A stretch of 64,000 nucleotides of DNA, from assembly GCF_000241055.1 (NCBI RefSeq), contig NZ_CM001398.1:1289163-1353162 (forward strand), written 5' to 3'. This DNA is from Oenococcus kitaharae DSM 17330. Its GTDB lineage: Bacteria; Bacillota; Bacilli; Lactobacillales; Lactobacillaceae. Under the pieces are notes generated by a model. It had not been told where the DNA came from and did not search any database. It saw only the letters and a program-made list of their open reading frames with translations. This document shows, piece after piece, positions 35,873-45,098 of the stretch; within the stretch, counting starts at the first letter, position 1, and each line of letters begins with the position of its first letter. The position numbers and the translations under genes were made by a program.

Positions 35873-36621
35873 TTTTTATAGTATACGTGTAAATCCAGCG
35901 GGACAATGCCGATCCGCCGCCATTCTTGCTGAATCTTAGGAATATCATCAATTTTTTCTGTAAAGGCAATAATATTATCACCACCACCAGCTCCGGAGAT
36001 TTTAGCCTGGTACCCGCACCGATTGGCGGCACGAATACCTTGGACGATCTTTTGTGTCATGACGCCAGTCAGCTTTTCAAGATTGTCTTCTGCTAAATGC
36101 ATCTGTTGGCTAAAGGCAGCAAAGTTCCGATCTTTGATGGCTGTAAACATGTTTCGCACGATTTGGTCGGAAGTTTGAATAAAGCTCTGTGACAATTGGT
36201 TGTTTTTGACAAGTTCGCTGGTTACAGCAGGTTGCCCGGTCCAGCCAACCAACAGGTGCCAGGATTCTGGAAAACGCGCCTGGATCGGCAGCTGGCCGTT
36301 TTCATAGAGCAGCAGGCCGCCATAAGTCGAGGCAGCAATATCGGCGCCGGAATTTTGAGGCTGCTGCTGGCGTGAAAAAGCCAGTGCTTTATAAAACAAC
36401 TCGTCATCAGACAGGGGCAGCAGATTGTCGCTTTTGGTTTTCAGCACGGCATAGGCACCCGAAGAACCAAGGCCGTATTTAACACCTTGGCGGTTGACGA
36501 GTTCGGACTTGGTCTGCGAGATAAAACGATTGATCGAAAACACCAGCGCCAAATGTTTTGGAACTGTGACAGCATATTCGCCGGCCAGCATTAATTTGCC
36601 AGGCACTCTCATTTCAGACAT
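35869..36621 (-). CDS. mvaK2: Phosphomevalonate kinase, short form
   Basis: This GHMP kinase phosphorylates mevalonate-5-phosphate. It has the start VPGKLMLAGEYAV, the ATP-loop KYGLGSSGAYAV at residues 48-59, SGADIAASTYGGLLLY near residue 92, and ISGAGGGDNIIAF near residue 208. At 250 residues it is about 85 shorter than usual (about 335). Much of the gap lies before the GLGSS loop, which comes about 50 residues earlier than normal. Reading frame and motifs are intact, so it looks like a compact enzyme, not a broken gene. It overlaps both neighbours (8 and 4 bases). Confidence 0.85.
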   Translation of the reverse strand: MSEMRVPGKLMLAGEYAVTVPKHLALVFSINRFISQTKSELVNRQGVKYGLGSSGAYAVLKTKSDNLLPLSDDELFYKALAFSRQQQPQNSGADIAASTYGGLLLYENGQLPIQARFPESWHLLVGWTGQPAVTSELVKNNQLSQSFIQTSDQIVRNMFTAIKDRNFAAFSQQMHLAEDNLEKLTGVMTQKIVQGIRAANRCGYQAKISGAGGGDNIIAFTEKIDDIPKIQQEWRRIGIVPLDLHVYYKK

Positions 36622-37558
36622 GAACGACTCCTGGACCGGGCTTTTGAATTAAAATTTCGCCAAAGTTTTTCAACTGGTCAGCGACTTTTTGACAAGACCG
36701 GCTATCAGTAATCACTTTAACGTTTGGCCCGGCATCAATCGTTGCAAATGCTGGAATACCGGCATGGTAAAGACGATGTATGTCATTGATCACGGCCCAA
36801 GTCTCGCCGGCAAAATAGTCAAAAGGCTTATCAGCGCTGCGATTGAGTGCGTGCATCCCCATGGCGTTTCGTTCAGCAATCAGGCCGATTTTTTCAATAT
36901 CCTTGTTTTTGATTGCAGCTATCATTTCCCTGATTTGCATTTTACTCTGTGAAAGCCAATTTGAGTAGTCAGGCGAGCTTTGGGCACGCTGCATGCCTTG
37001 GCTGGAAGGGATTTTTTTTGTCTTTTTGTCTGTCAAAACATCGATGACACGAATGCCAAAGTCGACCGGGTCTAAAATACTTTGTGCAAAAGAGCTCTGA
37101 TGATCATACCCTTGATACCAAATCGAAAAGCCGCCATAGACAGAGCGGCTGGCTGAACCAGATCCAAGGCGTGCCAGACGAGAAAGGGACGGACGGTCAG
37201 TTGGCAGGCCGTAACTATCGCTGGCTGCTAATGCAAAAGCTGCAAAAGCTGAGGCAGAAGAAGCTAATCCAGCTGAATTCGGCACGTGATTTTCACTAGT
37301 GATCTTGGCATACTTGTGGCTGCCAGTCTGCTGACGCACAAAATCCAGTACTTTTATAATTCGAGGATTGCTGGCGAGCTGACCGTCTAAAATGAACTGA
37401 TCCTGCTTGAGATCATCGGTTAAGTCAACACGCGTATCGGTATACAGCTGATCTAAAGTCAGGCCAATTGAACTGCTGGTTGGCAGATTCCAAGTGATGT
37501 CCGATTTTCCCCAATATTTAATTAAAGCGATATTTGTATAGGCGCGTGCTTGAGTCAT
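36614..37558 (-). CDS. mvaD: MvaD, diphosphomevalonate decarboxylase
   Basis: MvaD converts mevalonate diphosphate to IPP with ATP. The 314-residue GHMP-superfamily protein starts MTQARAYTNIALIKYWGKSD. It has VPNSAGLASSASAFAAFALA near residue 90, LGSGSASRSVYGGF near residue 135, and TIDAGPNVKVI near residue 275. Length and motifs are typical. It starts one base into the mvaK1 stop (TAATG) and overlaps mvaK2 by 8 bases. Confidence 0.95.
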   Translation of the reverse strand: MTQARAYTNIALIKYWGKSDITWNLPTSSSIGLTLDQLYTDTRVDLTDDLKQDQFILDGQLASNPRIIKVLDFVRQQTGSHKYAKITSENHVPNSAGLASSASAFAAFALAASDSYGLPTDRPSLSRLARLGSGSASRSVYGGFSIWYQGYDHQSSFAQSILDPVDFGIRVIDVLTDKKTKKIPSSQGMQRAQSSPDYSNWLSQSKMQIREMIAAIKNKDIEKIGLIAERNAMGMHALNRSADKPFDYFAGETWAVINDIHRLYHAGIPAFATIDAGPNVKVITDSRSCQKVADQLKNFGEILIQKPGPGVVHV

Positions 37559-38478
37559 TATATTTTTGAAATCCAGCTGCCGGTCGCACCGGATTGTGAC
37601 AAGGCGCTCTTAATCTGATTAGCGGTTTCTTTATCACTTGCTAAAGCCACGATGCTACCGCCTAGGCCCCCACCGGTTAATTTAGCTCCAAGTGCACCAT
37701 TTTTAATCGCGATTTTGATTAATCGTTCCAGATAGGGTGTTGAAACACCTAGTTGTGCGAGCAGTTTTTGATTGCGGGTCATCAAATCTCCGAAATCCAC
37801 TAAATCACCGGCAATGATTTCTTCACGGCCGCTTTCAGCAATGGCGCCCATTTCCTTAAAATAACTGCCGTATTTTTTTGGATCTCTATGATAATTATCG
37901 GCGACTAATTTGACAGCTTGCGAAGTGAGGCCGGCTGTTCCAGAATCGGCGATAACAATATAGGCTTCCGTGTCGAGCTTTAAAATAGTTGCGTCTTTGC
38001 TGCTGTCAAAAAAAATCGGCCCGTCCGCCATAACTGCATAAGTATCGCCGCCCGATGATTTGCCATGATTTTTGTTTTCTGCAATCTGAGAAAAGTTATA
38101 GACCTCCTCGTCGCTGTATTGATAATCAAAAAAGTCAAAAAAGGCTTTCGTGATGGCGACTGAATAGGCCGCTGAAGACCCGAGGCCTTTTTTTGAAGGG
38201 ACATTTGATTTGATATGTAGTTTAAAGGGTAAATCAGGCTGCTGGAAAAATTTCAGCAGTTCGGTCAATAGGCTGTAGATGCCGGAAAAACGATAATTCA
38301 ATTGATACATGGTGCCAGAAAAATTATCTGTTTCAATTAATGTCTGGTCAGAACTGATGACCTCTGCCTTGCAATTCAAACTCAATAATGGCGCGATAAT
38401 TGCAGGATAACCGTAAACAACCGAATGTTCTCCTAAGAGATGTGCTTTTGCGTGTGACTGTCCAAATCCGAAATTCAT
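37558..38478 (-). CDS. mvaK1: MvaK1, mevalonate kinase
   Basis: This is the first gene of the mevalonate operon, which supplies isoprenoids such as undecaprenyl phosphate. The 306-residue GHMP kinase shows AHLLGEHSVVYGYPAI near residue 10, the ATP loop PSKKGLGSSAAYSVA near residue 95, and KLTGGGLGGSIVAL near residue 268. No Shine-Dalgarno is seen before the ATG; TACAAT on the - strand (38491-38486) ends 7 bases upstream, so the mRNA may be leaderless. It is divergent from the DinG-like gene, 36 bases apart. Confidence 0.95.
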   Translation of the reverse strand: MNFGFGQSHAKAHLLGEHSVVYGYPAIIAPLLSLNCKAEVISSDQTLIETDNFSGTMYQLNYRFSGIYSLLTELLKFFQQPDLPFKLHIKSNVPSKKGLGSSAAYSVAITKAFFDFFDYQYSDEEVYNFSQIAENKNHGKSSGGDTYAVMADGPIFFDSSKDATILKLDTEAYIVIADSGTAGLTSQAVKLVADNYHRDPKKYGSYFKEMGAIAESGREEIIAGDLVDFGDLMTRNQKLLAQLGVSTPYLERLIKIAIKNGALGAKLTGGGLGGSIVALASDKETANQIKSALSQSGATGSWISKI

Positions 38479-38485
38479 AATACTA

Positions 38486-38507
38486 ATTGTAGTAAAAAAG
38501 GTAAAAT
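38486..38507. promoter_or_regulatory. Back-to-back promoters mvaK1 / dinG-like
   Basis: On the - strand TACAAT (38491-38486) ends 7 bases before the mvaK1 ATG. On the + strand TAAAAT (38502-38507) ends 7 bases before the ATG at 38515. Both genes would be leaderless, and their polymerase footprints overlap. Confidence 0.5.
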
Positions 38508-38514
38508 TTTGTAG

Positions 38515-39975
38515 ATGGATGAAAAATCAACTTTTGCAATTGTGGATCTCGAGACGACCGCGCCATTCAAAGAGGGCGGCCATATCATTCAAATCGGCAT
38601 TAGTTTTGTACAAAATTGGAAAATCATCAATAACTTTCAGACCATGGTCAATCCAGGCGTCCGGATTCCGCCGCAGATTGTCGAACTGACTGGGATTCAA
38701 AACGCTGATGTTCAAGATGCGCCCTACTTTGAGGATCTAGCTTTAATGATACATGAGCAGCTGGCCGGCACGGTTTTTGTTGCACATAACGTTCACTATG
38801 ATTTTCCTTATTTGAATGGTGAATTTTCGCGAATTAAGATGCGGCGTTTGCGTCTGGAATCAGTCGATACGGTTCAACTGGCACAGATTCTTTTCCCGAC
38901 GATGCCAAGTTATAAATTAGACGAATTGGTCGAAAATCTTGGCATCACACTTCCCAGACACCACCGCGCCGATCAGGATGCTTATGCGACGGCGCAATTG
39001 TTTTTAAAACTGCATGACCGGATGGCGTCGCTTTCGCAAAATACTTTGAAAAATCTATCGGCCTCATCTTCAACACTGATCGGCAATACGGAAAATCTTT
39101 TCAGTCTGGTTAAGGGCCAGCCAAAATTCAAGGGCAGCCACTATAAAGAACTGGATCTTTTACAAGTACACCGGGCAAAGGCAGATGATCTGCATGCATG
39201 GCTGACGGAAAAACGGCGTTTTTTGACTCGCAAGACACCTGTGACAGCTGTTTTAAGGCCCCGACAGGAAAGTTTTGCCAATATTTTTCTCTCCAAACTC
39301 AAAAAGGGCAGTTCAAAAACTTTTTCTGTCTTCTCGCGTCCGCGTTTTGGCAAAAGCAATGCTTATCTACTGCTGGCAGAGAAGTTGGCAGCAAAGCGCG
39401 CAAAAGTCTTGATTATCGAAGAGGACCCGCAAAGAAAAAAGCTCGTATTTGAAAAATCCCAGCTGCTGATGCCAGAAAAGCGCAGTTTGTTTGCTAACCC
39501 AATCAGCCGCAAAGATTTTATCAGCTTGAGCAAATTCAGGGAAGCTTTGGCAATTGAAGACAGCCCGACAAAACAATTGGCCAAGCTGAGGCTGCTGGTC
39601 TGGCTGACAGAGACAAAAAGCGGCAACTTGAATGAAATCGTTAATGGTTTTCCAGAATCTTTATACAGCCTATTTGCCGATCAGACGTCACCGGATACCT
39701 TTGATTATTTCAAAGCTGGCACGCATGATTACGAGTTTCCAGATATCGCGATCACCGATTTGGCGAGTTTTCTCGTGACTAAGCATGAATTTCTGTCCTA
39801 CTATGATTATTTGATATTCGATATCGATAAAGGTGTTTCTGATCTGGCTGATTTGGCTGGGAACATCGATAAGACGAGTATTATGTTTACACAGGCGAAA
39901 GATTATTTGAAAAATTGGTATTCAAGTCGGGAATTTCCCGATCTGGCTGCCACGATTTTATCTTTGAAACAATGA
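38515..39975 (+). CDS. DinG-like exonuclease with a degenerate helicase half
   Basis: This 486-residue protein has an N-terminal DnaQ-type 3'-5' exonuclease: FAIVDLETTAP (Exo I), VFVAHNVHYDFPYLNGEF (Exo II), HHRADQDAYATAQLF (Exo III). The remainder follows the DinG helicase layout but is decayed. The Walker A site reads FSRPRFGKSNAYLL, the region that should hold DEAH reads YYDYLIFDIDKG, and the chain stops about 440 residues before the end of a full Firmicute DinG (about 930). Gene order (next ypmB, asnS, dnaD) matches the Bacillus dinG locus. It is probably an exonuclease without helicase action. Confidence 0.8.
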   Translation: MDEKSTFAIVDLETTAPFKEGGHIIQIGISFVQNWKIINNFQTMVNPGVRIPPQIVELTGIQNADVQDAPYFEDLALMIHEQLAGTVFVAHNVHYDFPYLNGEFSRIKMRRLRLESVDTVQLAQILFPTMPSYKLDELVENLGITLPRHHRADQDAYATAQLFLKLHDRMASLSQNTLKNLSASSSTLIGNTENLFSLVKGQPKFKGSHYKELDLLQVHRAKADDLHAWLTEKRRFLTRKTPVTAVLRPRQESFANIFLSKLKKGSSKTFSVFSRPRFGKSNAYLLLAEKLAAKRAKVLIIEEDPQRKKLVFEKSQLLMPEKRSLFANPISRKDFISLSKFREALAIEDSPTKQLAKLRLLVWLTETKSGNLNEIVNGFPESLYSLFADQTSPDTFDYFKAGTHDYEFPDIAITDLASFLVTKHEFLSYYDYLIFDIDKGVSDLADLAGNIDKTSIMFTQAKDYLKNWYSSREFPDLAATILSLKQ

Positions 39976-40015
39976 ATTTCACGCTGTTTTTTTATATAAT
40001 TTAAGTCAAAACCTT

Positions 40016-40528
40016 TTGAACAACTATTCGACAATCCAAAATGCAGAACGATCAAATAAAGCCCACCGACTTGCGATTATTGTCGGTATCGGTATTTTTT
40101 TGCTGGTTTTGATATCTGTTTATCTTTTCATTATTCTGCTGCCTAGCAGAGATGATGCTACGCGTTTTTCCTCTTTGGCACAATCTGAGGCCGGCATTAC
40201 AGGTGTTAGGGCTTATAAAGCGTCGGACCGCAACGGCAATTATTATTCGATATACGGCGATAATAGCAAGGGAAAAGAGTATCTGGTCATTTTTAATAGC
40301 AAAGAGAAGCTGGTTCGCCGAATACCAGTGAGCCAGCAGGTATCTAACAGCCGGTTGGATCAGATTTACAAAAAATACCGTGTCCACAACGTTTATTCTT
40401 TTGCACCATCGATTTACAAAAAGCGGCCGGTATTGGAATTGAGTTATGAAGGACAGAATCAGTCCCTTAATTATCTGACAATTGATTTGAAAAGCGGCAA
40501 GGTTTATCGTGTGATCGAAGGTTTATAG
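40016..40528 (+). CDS. YpmB-like membrane-anchored protein (DUF5590/PepSY-like)
   Basis: This 170-residue protein has one N-terminal transmembrane segment (about residues 20-42, LAIIVGIGIFLLVLISVYLFIILL) and an extracellular domain with repeats of the PepSY-like type. It ends LNYLTIDLKSGKVYRVIEGL. Position between a dinG-like gene and asnS is as in Bacillus ypmB, though aspB is missing here. The frame opens with TTG at 40016. TATAAT at 39995-40000 gives a leader of only about 9 bases. Confidence 0.7.
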   Translation: MNNYSTIQNAERSNKAHRLAIIVGIGIFLLVLISVYLFIILLPSRDDATRFSSLAQSEAGITGVRAYKASDRNGNYYSIYGDNSKGKEYLVIFNSKEKLVRRIPVSQQVSNSRLDQIYKKYRVHNVYSFAPSIYKKRPVLELSYEGQNQSLNYLTIDLKSGKVYRVIEGL

Positions 40529-40546
40529 TGTTTTCAGGGAGCATTT

Positions 40547-41854
40547 ATGTCAGAAGAAATAAAAGTTATCAGAATTGAGGATGTCCCTCATTTTGTCGGA
40601 CAGACAGTTAAAATCGGTGTCTGGTTGAGACAAAAGCGGGGAAGCGGAAAAATTGCTTTTCTCCAGCTGCGCGATGGCACTGGATTTATGCAAGGTGTCG
40701 TCGTTTCAGCAGATGTGGACGAGGCGCTTTTTAAATTAGCCGAACATCTCAAGCAGGAGAGCAGTTTTTATGTGACGGGTGAGATTCACGAAGATTCCCG
40801 CAGCAGTTTCGGCTATGAAATGGCCGTTTCCGCGATCGACATGGTCGGCGAGTCGGAAGGTTATCCGATTACACCTAAGGAACACGGCACTGATTTTCTC
40901 TTTGACCAGCGCCATCTATATTTGCGCCATCAAAAGCCCTATGCGACTTTGAAAATTCGCGATGAAATCATTCGTGGCATTTATGATTTCTTTTATCAGG
41001 ACGGTTTTTTGAAATTTGATTCGCCAATCTTGACTGATTCAGCACCGGAAGGAACCACTGAGCTTTTTCCTGTTGATTATTTTGACCAGACAGCTTATTT
41101 GTCTCAGACCGGTCAATTATATGTTGAAGCTGGCGCAATGGCCTTTGGCAAGGTTTATGATTTTGGGCCGACTTTTCGTGCAGAAAAATCTTCCACGCGC
41201 CGCCATTTGACCGAATTTTGGATGATTGATGCCGAAATGGCTTGGATGCACCAAGAACAGTCTTTGGATGTTCAGGAACGGATGATTGCTTATCTGATTC
41301 AGCGAGTTGTTGACAATTGCCAGACTGAACTAGAAATGCTGGGCCGTGATGCCGACAAATTACGCAGTTACACAAAGCTGCCTTTTCCGCGTGTCAGCTA
41401 TGACGACGCCGTCAAACTGCTGCAGGACAATGACTTTGATATCAAATGGGGTGTCGATTTTGGTTCGCCGGAAGAGACCTTTTTGGCTAACTACTACAAG
41501 ACACCTTTCTTCGTTGTGAACTTTCCTAAAGCTATCAAGGCTTTCTACATGAAACGTCATCCGACACGCGATGATGTCGTGATTTCGGCTGATTTGATGG
41601 CTCCTGAGGGTTATGGCGAGATTATCGGCGGCTCTGAAAGGGATACCGATTATGATTATCTCAAACAGCGCCTGATTGATCAGCATTTGGACTTAAAGGA
41701 ATACGATTGGTATCTTGACTTAAGGAAGTACGGCTCTGTGCCACATTCCGGATTTGGTTTGGGCCTGGAACGCTTTATTCGTTTTGTGGCTGGCGAGGAT
41801 CATATCCGTGAGACAATTCCGTTCCCAAGAACCCTGAATCGTTTGCATCCCTAA
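40547..41854 (+). CDS. asnS: AsnS, asparaginyl-tRNA synthetase
   Basis: This 435-residue class IIb tRNA synthetase attaches Asn to tRNA-Asn. The N-terminal OB domain is [26 protein letters not shown]. The catalytic core has motif 2 [28 protein letters not shown] near residue 205, and motif 3 [13 protein letters not shown] near residue 405. AGGGAG at 40536-40541 is the ribosome site. No T-box leader is present in the 18 bases before it. dnaD follows after one base. Confidence 0.96.
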   Translation: MSEEIKVIRIEDVPHFVGQTVKIGVWLRQKRGSGKIAFLQLRDGTGFMQGVVVSADVDEALFKLAEHLKQESSFYVTGEIHEDSRSSFGYEMAVSAIDMVGESEGYPITPKEHGTDFLFDQRHLYLRHQKPYATLKIRDEIIRGIYDFFYQDGFLKFDSPILTDSAPEGTTELFPVDYFDQTAYLSQTGQLYVEAGAMAFGKVYDFGPTFRAEKSSTRRHLTEFWMIDAEMAWMHQEQSLDVQERMIAYLIQRVVDNCQTELEMLGRDADKLRSYTKLPFPRVSYDDAVKLLQDNDFDIKWGVDFGSPEETFLANYYKTPFFVVNFPKAIKAFYMKRHPTRDDVVISADLMAPEGYGEIIGGSERDTDYDYLKQRLIDQHLDLKEYDWYLDLRKYGSVPHSGFGLGLERFIRFVAGEDHIRETIPFPRTLNRLHP

Positions 41855-41855
41855 T

Positions 41856-42557
41856 ATGGACGACGGACTAAAAAATTTCTTGGCTCAAGGCAATGTCGAA
41901 ATCCCATTGAGGCTGTTTCAAAACTACCATCAGCTCGGTCTCAGCAATGAGGATTTTGTTGTCTTGATTCAATTAATGGCTTTTCAAAAAGAAGGCGTGG
42001 CACTCCCGGATGCTCAGCGTATTTCGGCGAGGACGAATTTTTCTCAGCAGGCTGTTCAGCGCGATATTGAAAAACTGCTGACGCATCACTTCATCGCTTT
42101 GTCCGCGGACAATGATGCCTATGATTTCACGAATTTATTTCAAAAACTCATTGGCAGCGGAGCTGACGATACGGTAGCTTTCTCTTCACTGGACAATAGC
42201 TTGGATCAAACGGGGACAAAAAAACAGCTTTATCAGCTTTTCCAACGTGAGTTTGGTCGTCTACTGACACCGATGGAACTGCAAACCATTTCTGAATGGC
42301 TGAAAAAGGACAAATTTAGCCCTGAATTAATCGTTACGGCGCTAGGCCAGGCTGTTAATGCTCAGATATTAAATCTGCGTTATATCGAAAAAATACTCCT
42401 GAATTGGAAGAACAGCCACGTGCAGACAAAAGCACAGGCTCAAGCTGATAACCTGCATCATCGTCAGCAATTTGCTGAGATGCCACACGGAGCCAAACTG
42501 CCGCAAACTAAAAAAGGCCCGACTATCAAAATTCCCCTGAAAAAAATTGGCGAATAA
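41856..42557 (+). CDS. dnaD: DnaD, primosomal replication protein
   Basis: This 233-residue DnaD-family protein has an N-terminal winged-helix part (LGLSNEDFVVLIQLMAFQKEG, ARTNFSQQAVQRDIEKLL). A C-terminal DnaB/DnaD domain follows (LYQLFQREFGRLLTPMELQTISEWLKKDKFSPELIVTALGQAV, then LRYIEKILLNWK). It helps load the replicative helicase. Downstream in Bacillus come nth and ypoC; here a terminator and the convergent pbp1A follow at once. Confidence 0.9.
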   Translation: MDDGLKNFLAQGNVEIPLRLFQNYHQLGLSNEDFVVLIQLMAFQKEGVALPDAQRISARTNFSQQAVQRDIEKLLTHHFIALSADNDAYDFTNLFQKLIGSGADDTVAFSSLDNSLDQTGTKKQLYQLFQREFGRLLTPMELQTISEWLKKDKFSPELIVTALGQAVNAQILNLRYIEKILLNWKNSHVQTKAQAQADNLHHRQQFAEMPHGAKLPQTKKGPTIKIPLKKIGE

Positions 42558-42565
42558 GTATTAAA

Positions 42566-42591
42566 AAAAGCCCGCAGAAAGCGGACTTTTT
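42566..42591. terminator. Bidirectional terminator dnaD / pbp1A
   Basis: AAAAG-C-CCGC (42566-42575) pairs with GCGG-A-CTTTT (42581-42590) with one mismatch, giving T runs in both directions between two convergent genes. Confidence 0.8.
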
Positions 42592-42602
42592 ATTTGTTCT
42601 TT

Positions 42603-45098
42603 TTAAGGTCCGGGTGGCGTTGATCCCGAACCGGAAGAACTTGATGAACTAGTCGAATTCGAACTCGATGAATCACTGGATGACGACGAACTGCTGGAAC
42701 TAGAAGCAGGCGGTGTGACTACGACGACTGGGGCACTAGAAGACGAAGAAGACGGTGTATTTTGGAATGCGTTTGGCAAGCCGCCATTGCTCCATTTAGC
42801 ACCTTTGACTTCGTATTCCGTAATACCGCCGCGTGTAACTCGCTGAACCGTACTTGGCGCTTGCCAATCCGTGTTTTCATAACCTTGCGAGGCCACAATC
42901 ATGAAGTCGTGATAGGCTCTTTCGGGCATTGAGGACTCAGAGTACATCGGGATGTAATTCCCAGGCTTGTTCGGTTCATCAAATCCAACCCAGAAAGAAG
43001 CAGACAGGTTTTTTGTGTATCCTGTAAACCACACATCAGATTCTGCGCCTGATGGCTGGTTGATAGCTGAATCATAGCCGACAATCCCTGATTTTCCAGC
43101 TTGATAGAGACCTGGAATTAAAGCACCTGGGGCTGATCCAGTCGGTTCAGGCACGTCTTGCAACATGTTGGTCATCATGAAAGCCGTTGATTCCTTCATA
43201 GCTCTTTCTCCTGGATTGTCATAACTATGAGTGATGCCGTCAGCTGTGATGATTTTTTCAACATATTGCGGTTTGTAGTAAGTACCGCCATTTGAAAATG
43301 CAGCAAAGGCGGCTGCTTCCTGCTCAGTTGAGACATCAATACCGATAGCCGAAGAACCAGTTAGCTGGCTTGGTTTGTAAGGAATACCAATTTTGTTCAA
43401 AAATTCTGATGAACGGGGCATGCCGACATCCATCAATGTATGAATAGCCGGGATATTACGCGAAATCGCAATGGCGTGTCTCATGGTCATATTTCCGAGA
43501 AAACGCCCGTCAAAATCGTGCACATCAATATTGGTTCCTGGATATTGGTAATGGTTATCCTGAACAGTTCGATAGGTTGGCCAATTAAGGTACTCAATGG
43601 CTGGGCCATAGTCAACGATAGGCTTAGCTGTTGATCCGGAAGATCGATTTGTCTGGACGGCACGGTTGCGGCCGAACATCACAGTATTGTTGCGGCCGCC
43701 AATTTGTGCGACAACACGGCCATTTTTAGGGTTCGTCACTGTAGCGGCTGCTTGAATGCCATTCTGCCAAGGAACACCGGTACCGCCGTTTAAAACCGTA
43801 TACAGGCGCTGCTGCAAGCGGGGATTCAGAGCTGTATAGATTTTCAGGCCATCTTTTTCAGGATCGTATCCCAAGCGCCGCACTTCACTTAGAACAGAAC
43901 TAATATAGGCGCTATCCATTAAGTGGGAACTGGTCGAATCCTGCGTATGCTGGTCTTTAGGAACCAAGCCCTGCTGAATCGGTTCAGCCATTGCTTGATC
44001 GGCTCGGCTCTTGCTTAAATATCCCATCTGTACTTCACTGGCGAGAACTTCATTGCGCCGGATCCTGAGATTATCCGGATAGACATAGGGGTCGTAATAG
44101 ACAGGTGAACGGGGAATGCCGGCCAAAATAGCTGTCTGCGAGGCATCCAAATCTTTCAAACTCTTATTAAAATAATATTCGGCACCTGTCTTCATGCCGT
44201 AGATCCCATTGCCCATTGGTACTTTATTGATATAAAAAGTCAGAATCTGGTTTTTACTAAAATTACGCTCGACTTTCAAGGCCAGCCAAGCTTCTTGGGC
44301 TTTTCTTTTTAGGGTCTGATCCGAGGCCTTTGTTGAAAAGACAGACAGTTTGACCAATTGCTGGGTGAGTGTTGATCCGCCTTGCAGGCCATTGGAACTA
44401 CCGGTTAATTTACCTCGCAGGTTAGAGACCAGAGCACCGACCGTACGGTAGAGATCGACACCATGATGTTTGTAAAAACGACGATCTTCTATTGAAACGA
44501 CGGCATGCATGAGGCTCTCGGGAATTTCGGATTGATCAGCATAGTCGCGTTCCTGCTGAGACATCTGATAAAACTGGTTGCCTTGCGCGTCAAAAAATTG
44601 TGTCGAAGTTTCTGAAGCTAAATCCGACTCAGTGATTTTTGGGGCGCCGGCAGCATAGGTAAAGAAGACAGCCATACCGGCCAGTATTCCCAAAGCCGCA
44701 ATTGTGACACACCAAGCAGCGATTTTACCGAAAAGTTTAATTTTTGACCGCTTTTTTTTAGGACGGCCTTTAGAGGGGCGGCGTCGATCATTTCTTGATT
44801 TATTCAAATTGCTTGCACTCGCTTTTTTTTCGGGTCTGGTTGCTGGCTGATCTGCCGGCGAAAAAGCATCGAAATGAAAATCGCTGCTTTTCGGCTCATT
44901 TGCAGTCCAGCTGCCGTTTTTATTTTTGTTCCTGCCAAAACTAATCGGCCGACGTCCATTAGTATCAGGAAACATTTTTTCAGCGTCTTTTTCGTTGATC
45001 GGATTTTGATTCAAATCACGATCAGACTCATTCGGGCCGCTGATTCTGCCATCGTAATTATTGTGAAAATTATTTGGATTGTAAGAATTATCAGACAT
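42603..45098 (-). CDS. ponA: Class A penicillin-binding protein (PBP1A-like)
   Basis: This 831-residue bifunctional peptidoglycan synthase has a basic cytosolic N-terminus of about 145 residues and one transmembrane helix (LFGKIAAWCVTIAALGILAG). The GT51 transglycosylase shows VSIEDRRFYKHHGVDLYRT near residue 205. The transpeptidase has SxxK in SSGSTAKPIVDY near residue 490, SxN in AISRNIPAI, and KSG in QAGKSGIVGYD. A C-terminal tail is almost pure Ser with Pro/Gly/Asn. It overlaps the recU stop by 8 bases, the common recU-ponA operon. Confidence 0.94.
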   Translation of the reverse strand: MSDNSYNPNNFHNNYDGRISGPNESDRDLNQNPINEKDAEKMFPDTNGRRPISFGRNKNKNGSWTANEPKSSDFHFDAFSPADQPATRPEKKASASNLNKSRNDRRRPSKGRPKKKRSKIKLFGKIAAWCVTIAALGILAGMAVFFTYAAGAPKITESDLASETSTQFFDAQGNQFYQMSQQERDYADQSEIPESLMHAVVSIEDRRFYKHHGVDLYRTVGALVSNLRGKLTGSSNGLQGGSTLTQQLVKLSVFSTKASDQTLKRKAQEAWLALKVERNFSKNQILTFYINKVPMGNGIYGMKTGAEYYFNKSLKDLDASQTAILAGIPRSPVYYDPYVYPDNLRIRRNEVLASEVQMGYLSKSRADQAMAEPIQQGLVPKDQHTQDSTSSHLMDSAYISSVLSEVRRLGYDPEKDGLKIYTALNPRLQQRLYTVLNGGTGVPWQNGIQAAATVTNPKNGRVVAQIGGRNNTVMFGRNRAVQTNRSSGSTAKPIVDYGPAIEYLNWPTYRTVQDNHYQYPGTNIDVHDFDGRFLGNMTMRHAIAISRNIPAIHTLMDVGMPRSSEFLNKIGIPYKPSQLTGSSAIGIDVSTEQEAAAFAAFSNGGTYYKPQYVEKIITADGITHSYDNPGERAMKESTAFMMTNMLQDVPEPTGSAPGALIPGLYQAGKSGIVGYDSAINQPSGAESDVWFTGYTKNLSASFWVGFDEPNKPGNYIPMYSESSMPERAYHDFMIVASQGYENTDWQAPSTVQRVTRGGITEYEVKGAKWSNGGLPNAFQNTPSSSSSSAPVVVVTPPASSSSSSSSSSDSSSSNSTSSSSSSGSGSTPPGP

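Noticed and set aside
35869-36621. mvaK2 as a frameshifted pseudogene
   Set aside because: The missing part is not found in other frames, overlaps with both neighbours are conserved-looking, and all catalytic motifs are in one frame.
40529-40546. T-box leader for asnS
   Set aside because: Only 18 bases separate ypmB and asnS, far too short for a T-box.
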